From the NCBI GenBank assembly GCA_030737835.1, contig CM060849.1, positions 9,384,268 through 9,448,267 on the forward strand: DNA of 64,000 bases, written 5' to 3'. The notes beneath the pieces are model-generated. The model did not search any database. It was not told the DNA's origin and saw nothing but the letters and a program-made list of their open reading frames with translations. The stretch is from Acorus gramineus. Its lineage: Eukaryota; Streptophyta; Magnoliopsida; Acorales; Acoraceae. The number at the start of each line of letters is the position of its first letter. The first letter of the stretch is position 1. A program made the translations under genes and the position numbers. Positions 57,720 through 64,000 of this stretch are shown one piece after another.

Positions 57720-60700
57720 CATTTTTTATTTTTAATTTTTACACAATTAATTGAATATATATGCTTCATTTTTTTCTTATGAAGATATGTTAACAAGTTA
57801 TCATTAAACCTTATGAAGGCATTAACAGTCATTACTGATTTTAACAAGTAAAGCACTTCTGTCTCAGTGCTCAAATGCTTCGTCAATGGAAATTTTAAAC
57901 ACACTGTCCATACAAACAACACATCAAACAATATCTCTTCCTGCAAAGTAACTTTGTTGTGGTCCTCATTATCATCATTCAAAGGTGCATTTTTAGAATT
58001 ATTTTTGCAGGAAAGATGTGGGTTAATCATGGTTCCATTTAAATTCATGTGATACCAACCATTCAATCTGCGCAACTCTGGCTGTTTTTTTTTTATTATT
58101 ATTTTGTGGGTGTGTGAGGGGACTATATGGGCACTGTACTTTTTAACATAGAATTTTAAAACAACTAATGAAGTATCCTACTTTGATGTACTCTTATATA
58201 TCGAATATATATGTTCAGTTTTGTATCAACCCAGTCTATAGTTTCCAACCGTTTAGTTTTTAAGTATATATATACTAGACTAATGAAATACATCTTAGTA
58301 TATTTTATTTTTTTGAATAAATGAAATTTTTTAATTGACCATACACTACACTTGTAGAATATATACTCCTCTTGAAGTGTATAATTGTCTACATGAGCAT
58401 CCTGAGACTACAGGCAGGACTATAAATGATATTTAAATAAAGGTCAAGCTCATGGAGGGTTTTCTTTTCTCTGACAATTATTTTAGGCTTGGTCACAGTT
58501 CCATGCACGAAGTATATAATTCAATGGTACACCACGTACTTCATTACACCAAGAATTCTAACAATTGCAATTGAAAATGAACATATACCCCAATTATTTG
58601 CCTTATCATGTTATTAAAATATCATTTATTTTATCCTCGAACAATGATTTAACTAGCTCACCTCGAGATGAAAAATAATGTATACCATTTTTTTTACCAC
58701 TTGGTATAGATAAAATTATACATCACTAAATAAAATATTAATTAAAACTGAGCATCACACTCCTCTTTTGTGCTACCACACATTTTATTTGGGGGTAAAT
58801 TGATATTTAAAAAGATGTCTAGATTATAACAATGCCCCACCAAAGATCAAAAGGTTTGTTAATATAACAGAACTAAGATGAAAGTGGGTTACCTTGTGTT
58901 ATGGAAAAAATTTAGTCATCTCTGGTCTTTGTCATTTACATTCAAACATTAATTTGGAACATAACCTTGATTGACAACCTGATTTTGCAAAAGCTATGTT
59001 TCACCCCAAAATCAGAGTTCCAAATAGTAAATAGACAAATAAAAAAAATAGACAATAGATCTCAAAGCTTTTCTCCATAAAAATCTAATTTTTGGTTTCA
59101 TGTACAAAAGGATCCATCACATATTCACAATGTTTCAAAAAGCCACCGAAAGTATAGTTTTTTTTAAGAAACTGATTTTATTTTGAGAAAATCTCCTTAA
59201 AATCAGTTTCAAATGCCACCTAAGCATGATTACCACGATTTCCATAAAATAATAATGAAATCCAGTCCGAAGGGCATTCCTGTATTAATTTAATTCTCTT
59301 TCATATACTTTTCAATATAATCTCCAACCCACCCACTACATATATTTTGCCCCCCTCCAACTTTGCTATCAATCTCATTCTCCTCAATGTTTTAATAAAA
59401 TTAAAACTATCAGAATCACCATCACTTATTATTACCATAATTTTTGGTAATGAAGATCCCCCAAAATTAATTTCTTTTAATGCTAGAAATCTAAAATACA
59501 CATAATCACCCACAAACATTGTGCATCAGGTAAGTCTAGAAGAATTTGAAGTCAAGACTTATGGGGAGTGACTCTAGCTAGAATGCCAACCTCTTGTGAA
59601 TTACTATTACCATAATTATTATCATTATCATCACCAATGAACAAAGATATAAAAAAGGGTGAAATATGCATATATAGTGGTCTGCCAAAGTGCAAAGGTG
59701 AGTCATTATAACCTTTTTTTCTGTCTTATACAGAACCAAATGATAACAATCAGAAACCTCTCCCAATAATGCAGTAACTGTGCCTTTGTGTAGAAGGCCC
59801 CCCAAGAAGATACACACACTTTCACTATCCCCCTATAAGATCTGCCTTTGCAGGACAAGAAACTGACAAATTCTGGTATGCAGATGACACAATCCAAAAT
59901 TCTCTTCTATTTTGGTGAAGCTAAATAAAATGTAGCCTTTCAGGATGATATATTCCCTATATCATTCAAAGGAATAGCATCAAAGCAGCTCCCAACCTAC
60001 GATATAAGCAATTTTTCAAAATGAAATTAAAAAAACACCAGATAAGGTGTATCAAGTGGACCTACACAAAAAGGAACTTGGATCTTTAGAAGGGCCCCAT
60101 TTATGGCTGTTGAAAACAAGAAAAGAATCAGATTGTGGGTTTGTATTCATTATGATGTAATGCGACATAATGTGCGTGGACCCATCCGAAAAGAGCAAAA
60201 GAAGAAGGGGCATGATGAGGAGAAGTCACCACCTCACACATATACCCACCAAAAAAGGAAAGCTAATGGGAGGACCTTTCATGGCTCGTGCCAATGTTGG
60301 CGACAATGGCGGGCATTGGAGGTCCCTCATCTAATCTAAAAAGGAAAACTAGATCTAGATATTTCAGTGGAATGTCCATTCTTCACATGCTATTATGAAT
60401 CCATTTACCAAATGCACCACAAGTACATTGCATGTTAAATGTTTTCTTGTCCTCCACTTGTTAGTCCTGACCATCCTCTTGCACACACCATTCATGGCAC
60501 ATGACTCTTTTTTTTAAATTCAAGTTTGGAGCTATCTTATTAATAAAAAATCCCCCCGAACAAGGGATCTCCGTACAAAAGAAAGGAAGAGTGAAAATGA
60601 AACAAAAGTTTATATATCATAAATTGAAGATAATATTAGTCATTTGTAGGAATACCAACAAATACACAATTAAAACCAAAATAATACCATCAAAATTTTC

Positions 60701-61025
60701 TATATCATAAACAAAGTCAAAGATCATGGTGCAAGACATTGATTTACGAAACATGAGGGTAAGCCCCCATTGCAATCTGTAGGAATACCATCAGGTAAAT
60801 AACTACTATCATTTCAGGTAAGGCATAGGTGTGGAAAATATCAACATCGGTTCACAGCATCTTTAGCTTACCTTCCTTTTCCGCTTTAGGAGAACCAAAG
60901 CACAATGTCCCCTGATGCACTAAAATTAGAAGAAGAAGAAGAAGAAGATGGAGGATTGGTAAAGAACGATACCAAAATTGGAACTCAAGAAAGATTGTGT
61001 TTTGACACGCTCATATTCAACTCTG
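57720..61025. other. Intergenic stretch, no gene recognised
   Basis: Small frames such as 57689-58075 and 60103-60339 show no domain. A GAAGAA microsatellite lies near 60930-60950, in the region that may be 3' UTR of the neighbouring minus-strand gene. Confidence 0.45.
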
Positions 61026-61030
61026 AACTC

Positions 61031-62301
61031 TTATGAAAAATCATACTTTACGTTTCCTAGGTAAAGTCCACAAGCAGGAGCCATGGGGCTCGTTGCGGTT
61101 ACCGTCTTTGCATTCAGAATTCTTTCCACTGCATCAATTGCCAAAGCACACGAAAAGGATTAGTTAATCACAGTGTTTTGGTAAAGGGTACTGAAAGGAT
61201 TTTAAAAAGTACAAATAAATATTTTTGGAGGCAAGCATGTGAACAAACCATCAGAGATCTTAAGCTCTCCTGTGCCGACTGCCTTTAGAACACCAACAAG
61301 CAATCTGACCTGAGTACAAGTGTTTCCAATTTCAGAAAAAGAAAACAAAATTTTCAATGGGCATCTTAGGAGCTGGAATTCATAATGAGAATGCAATCTA
61401 GGATATAGTAATTCATCTCATACGGTGGATTGGTATTGCAATTCTTTTCCATCACAAATAGTGTCATAAGCAATTCACAGAGGAAAAAATGGTTTTTATA
61501 GCCAGCCACACTATGCATCACCATGTAAAAAGAACCCATTCTTTCCCCACTTCTTATAAAGTCAGTCATCATCTGATTTTCATATTCACTTAGCCACATG
61601 CAAAGCAAAATATGGAACTAAATTGCTGACTGAGATTTCTTAAGGTTGGCACCATGTATCTGTTTATGTTTTTCCTCCAACAATATGAGAAAATTAAAAT
61701 GTCATTCTTAGTCTCGTTCTCAACTCTACCATACAAGGACTTCCATCGCAGAATGATAGCTATGATAAAAATAATTATCTTATGTCCATGTTTCACATCA
61801 ATGTAGAGCCAGCCCCAAACCAAGAGAGTTGTAAAATGCTGGTTGAAGAAACTAAAAACAATTATGCAGAATGACATTAGAGAAAGTCTGAAAACTAAAG
61901 GTATTTTCTTTTCTTTCCTGTGAGAGGGGATAAATAGCAACTCCTTTTGGAAAAAAGCAATGAAGAGAAAAAATGAGGGTGTTGATATTTCTTGTATGCA
62001 TAATTCAAAATGCTACTAAATGTTTAAAAGCGACATTTAGATTACATGTCAAAGATAGCACATATAAAGCCCTTCACTCAGGAAATTCAATGTTAGATTA
62101 ATATGTACTTTTCTTTTCTTTTTTTTTTTTTGAAGAAAGGTAGGCCTTTGCCCTCAAATTTTATAAATTAGAGAGATTGCCCAAAAGGGAAAGCAAGTAC
62201 AACCCCGTTCGGCTCAACCAAAGTAGTAGCGGCACTACAGTTGATGAAACTGAAAAAGCCCTCATACCCCAAAGGAATTACATCCCAATCATAAAACTAC
62301 A

Positions 62302-62332
<31 letters not shown>

Positions 62333-63594
62333 ATCCCACACCCCCCCCCCCGACGTCCTCCCACAATGTTAATCGAACTAGCCCCCGCAAGAAACGACCC
62401 CAATCCACAACACAGCACACTGCATGCTCCCAAATGTTTTCGACATAAGGAATACTCCTCTAAAAACAAAATGGTTTCTAGTCAACCAAATAGACCAGAT
62501 AACCGCTGGAATATAAGATTGAGAAACCTTTGCCCGGACGCTCCTATCACCTGCACTGCATAACCGCCTCCCCCCTGCCCAGAGCTCCTCGAGGGAATTG
62601 AATGGGTCACCCAAGCCCCCTACCTCCGACATCCTTCCCCAAACCTCCCTCACCATTGGGCAAAAGAGGAAGAGGTGCTCCACAGATTCATCTTCAAGTC
62701 CACAGAGCACGCACCTACGATCCACCTCCAGCGCCCATTGAGCCACATAAAACTTAGTTAGCACCTCACCTTGATAGAAAGTCCACATGAACGCCCTAAC
62801 CTTAGATTAATATGTACTTGATCTACACAAATGCATAGGCTTTAATAAGATCCATCTTATTTCTAATATTTCCCCTCTTCTGGAAGCTTTCCATCTTGTT
62901 ACTTGTCCTTATACAACCTTCTTGAATTTTCCAAGACAAGTAACAATAACGTGAAAGTACATATGCATCACAAGATTTTTTTTTTTTTTTTTTAAAGCAG
63001 CAAAATTTTGTTATATTAAAATCAAGAAATTGGCAGGAAGATTGGGAGGAAGAAACCCTGGGTAATTTTGAAGGAACAATAGATATCTTCAATCTGATAG
63101 ACTGATGCCGTTGCAAATTAACAAAAAAAATGGTTAATACAGCAATAGTAAAGAAATATGTCGTCAGAAAAATGTACAACTTTTATGAGGGAAATAGAAG
63201 TTAAAATTAAATTCCTAGAATATAATTGGCAGGGAAACATCATATCTTATGAAGAATCTGGATTAAGAAATACAAAAAAAAAAATATGAATAATACAACA
63301 TATATGGCTGACCTGGTGGTAAAGAAATGACCGGGCCCTTGCAGTTACAATGTAGCAACGGTGACTTCTCCTTTGTCCAAATAATTGGCTACACTTCACA
63401 GTCGAGACGCCATTATTGGCATGCATGCCACTTGCACTGTTTGTGGATGATTCCATTTCAGAACTCGTGGAGCATTCAAGTGGCTGTTCTTTAAAAGTAT
63501 TTACCATTTCCTTGCCCAATATGGATGGGAAATTTGGAGATGGAGTTGCTTCTGAAACATTCAGTTCATCTAATGTTCTAACGGGAGAATTTGC
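61031..63594 (-). CDS. tRNA pseudouridine synthase (TruA family), last three exons, partial
   Basis: The C-terminal part of a TruA-type enzyme, which isomerises uridine to pseudouridine in tRNA anticodon arms, is encoded here; upstream exons lie beyond the right edge. The exons are 63313-63594, 61249-61309 and 61031-61128, with GT/AG borders and phases that join without break (147 codons). The first exon begins at an acceptor, has a polar, Ser-rich insertion, and ends TARARSFLYHQ. The second continues VRLLVGVLKAVGTGELKISD. The third reads ERILNAKTVTATSPMAPACG followed by LYLGNVKYDFS and a stop. The pattern SFLYHQVRxxVGxL and the final APAxGLYLxxVKY are the conserved C-terminal TruA motifs. 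The catalytic aspartate lies upstream, outside the window. Intron 63312-61310 carries a LINE fragment, and the upstream intron a hAT-like repeat. The organelle or compartment is unknown. Confidence 0.85.
62111..62801 (-). mobile_element. 5'-truncated LINE (L1-type) in a TruA intron
   Basis: It is on the minus strand: the poly(A) tail appears as the T-rich run at 62111-62133 and the 5' truncation lies at 62801. It is flanked by an 18-bp perfect duplication, TTAGATTAATATGTACTT (62093-62110 and 62802-62819), typical of LINE target-primed insertion. The frame from 62788 down contains CVLCGLEDESVEHLFLFCP, the zinc-binding CxxC...HxxxxC motif (zf-RVT) at the C-terminal end of plant LINE ORF2, then IWSIWLTRNHFVF. 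Reverse transcriptase and ORF1 are absent. A long C run (62301-62350) lies downstream. Confidence 0.88.
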
Positions 63595-63639
63595 CTGTGC
63601 ATTTTAGGAAATGGAGCAATTGGAATTAGTTATAGTCAT

Positions 63640-64000
63640 AGTTTAAAAACATATGCGGACCCCATATGCGGTGGGGTCCGCATACAGTACATGTGACATG
63701 TGACAGCACATTGTATATTTTATTTTTAAAAAAAAAATTAGTATATGGGCGTTTGAACCTCATTCGAATGGAATTCGAACGCCTAAGGACCGTTTGAATC
63801 CCTTTCAAACTAAATTCGAACGCGTAAATGCCGTTTGAATCCCATTCGAACGGTTCGAACGCCTCAAGGGCCGCTTAATTTCCCGTGCGAACTGGGTTCG
63901 AACGCCTAAGGGCCATTTGATTCCCGTTTGAACTGAGTTCGAACGGCTGGCCACACATTCCATCGCTGCATATGCCTGCACATGACCGCACATGGCCGCA
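63640..64000. mobile_element. hAT-like element, left part, running off the window
   Basis: It starts around CATAGTTTAAAAACATATGCGG, followed by CATATGCGGTGGGGTCCGCAT. These resemble the ATGCGG-rich end of the hAT at 41857-42976. From about 63745 to 63945 CGTTTGAATCCC and TTCGAACG words repeat in both orientations. The last bases again have GCACATG-CCGCA words. Only one end is visible, so this call rests on resemblance. Confidence 0.45.

Noticed and set aside
62278-62469. Gly-rich minus-strand frame and the overlapping Pro-rich plus frame
   Set aside because: They are translations of a long C run downstream of the LINE fragment.

Overview
This is nuclear DNA from a flowering plant. The evidence is AT-rich intergenic sequence dense with nested DNA transposons, intron-split genes of plant-only families (amino acid permease, Aux/IAA), and a plastid DNA insertion. 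The amino acid permease exons, especially the last, are strikingly GC-rich against AT-rich introns, which hints at a monocot or a similar lineage; this is an inference only.

Two genes look complete, both on the minus strand. The first is an amino acid permease (AAP-type, 5 exons, 472 residues; 16603-20119). The second is a canonical Aux/IAA auxin repressor (5 exons, 277 residues as modelled; 48573-53965) with an intact EAR motif, degron and PB1 domain, and a 3.1 kb first intron carrying a transposon. A third gene, a plant TruA-type tRNA pseudouridine synthase, is represented by its last three exons (61031-63594, minus) and continues past the right edge. A bromodomain-protein gene (36916-41180, minus) keeps its exon order but is a decayed pseudogene.

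Nearly everything else is mobile DNA, much of it with readable ends. At 1.9-9.6 kb a 7.6 kb Mutator-like element (9-bp target duplication) holds two relatives; one carries a captured GC-rich exon and another a FAR1-like exon, and the termini are packed with a TCAGATACA motif. At 11.4-16.0 kb there are a probable solo LTR and several foldback or MULE-like elements. At 21-29.5 kb there are MITEs, a hAT element with CGGGTC arrays (8-bp duplication), a PIF/Harbinger-type element (TAA duplication), and a truncated MULE relative flanked by a 234-bp direct repeat.

From 29680 to 36539 lies a non-autonomous CACTA element (TGG duplication). It holds pieces of three unrelated host genes (ethanolamine-phosphate cytidylyltransferase, endo-beta-mannanase, universal stress protein), all on the minus strand, plus about 0.5 kb of plastid DNA with trnI-CAU and the start of rpl23. 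This is the most unusual object in the window. At 41.3-44.4 kb three elements are nested (hAT inside MULE inside a probable solo LTR), each level with its own target duplication. Further MULE-type MITEs, hAT elements and a 5'-truncated LINE occupy 45.8-64 kb, several of them inside introns of the Aux/IAA and TruA genes.

No CRISPR array, rRNA gene or functional nuclear tRNA gene was seen. The only tRNA-like sequence is the plastid-derived one.
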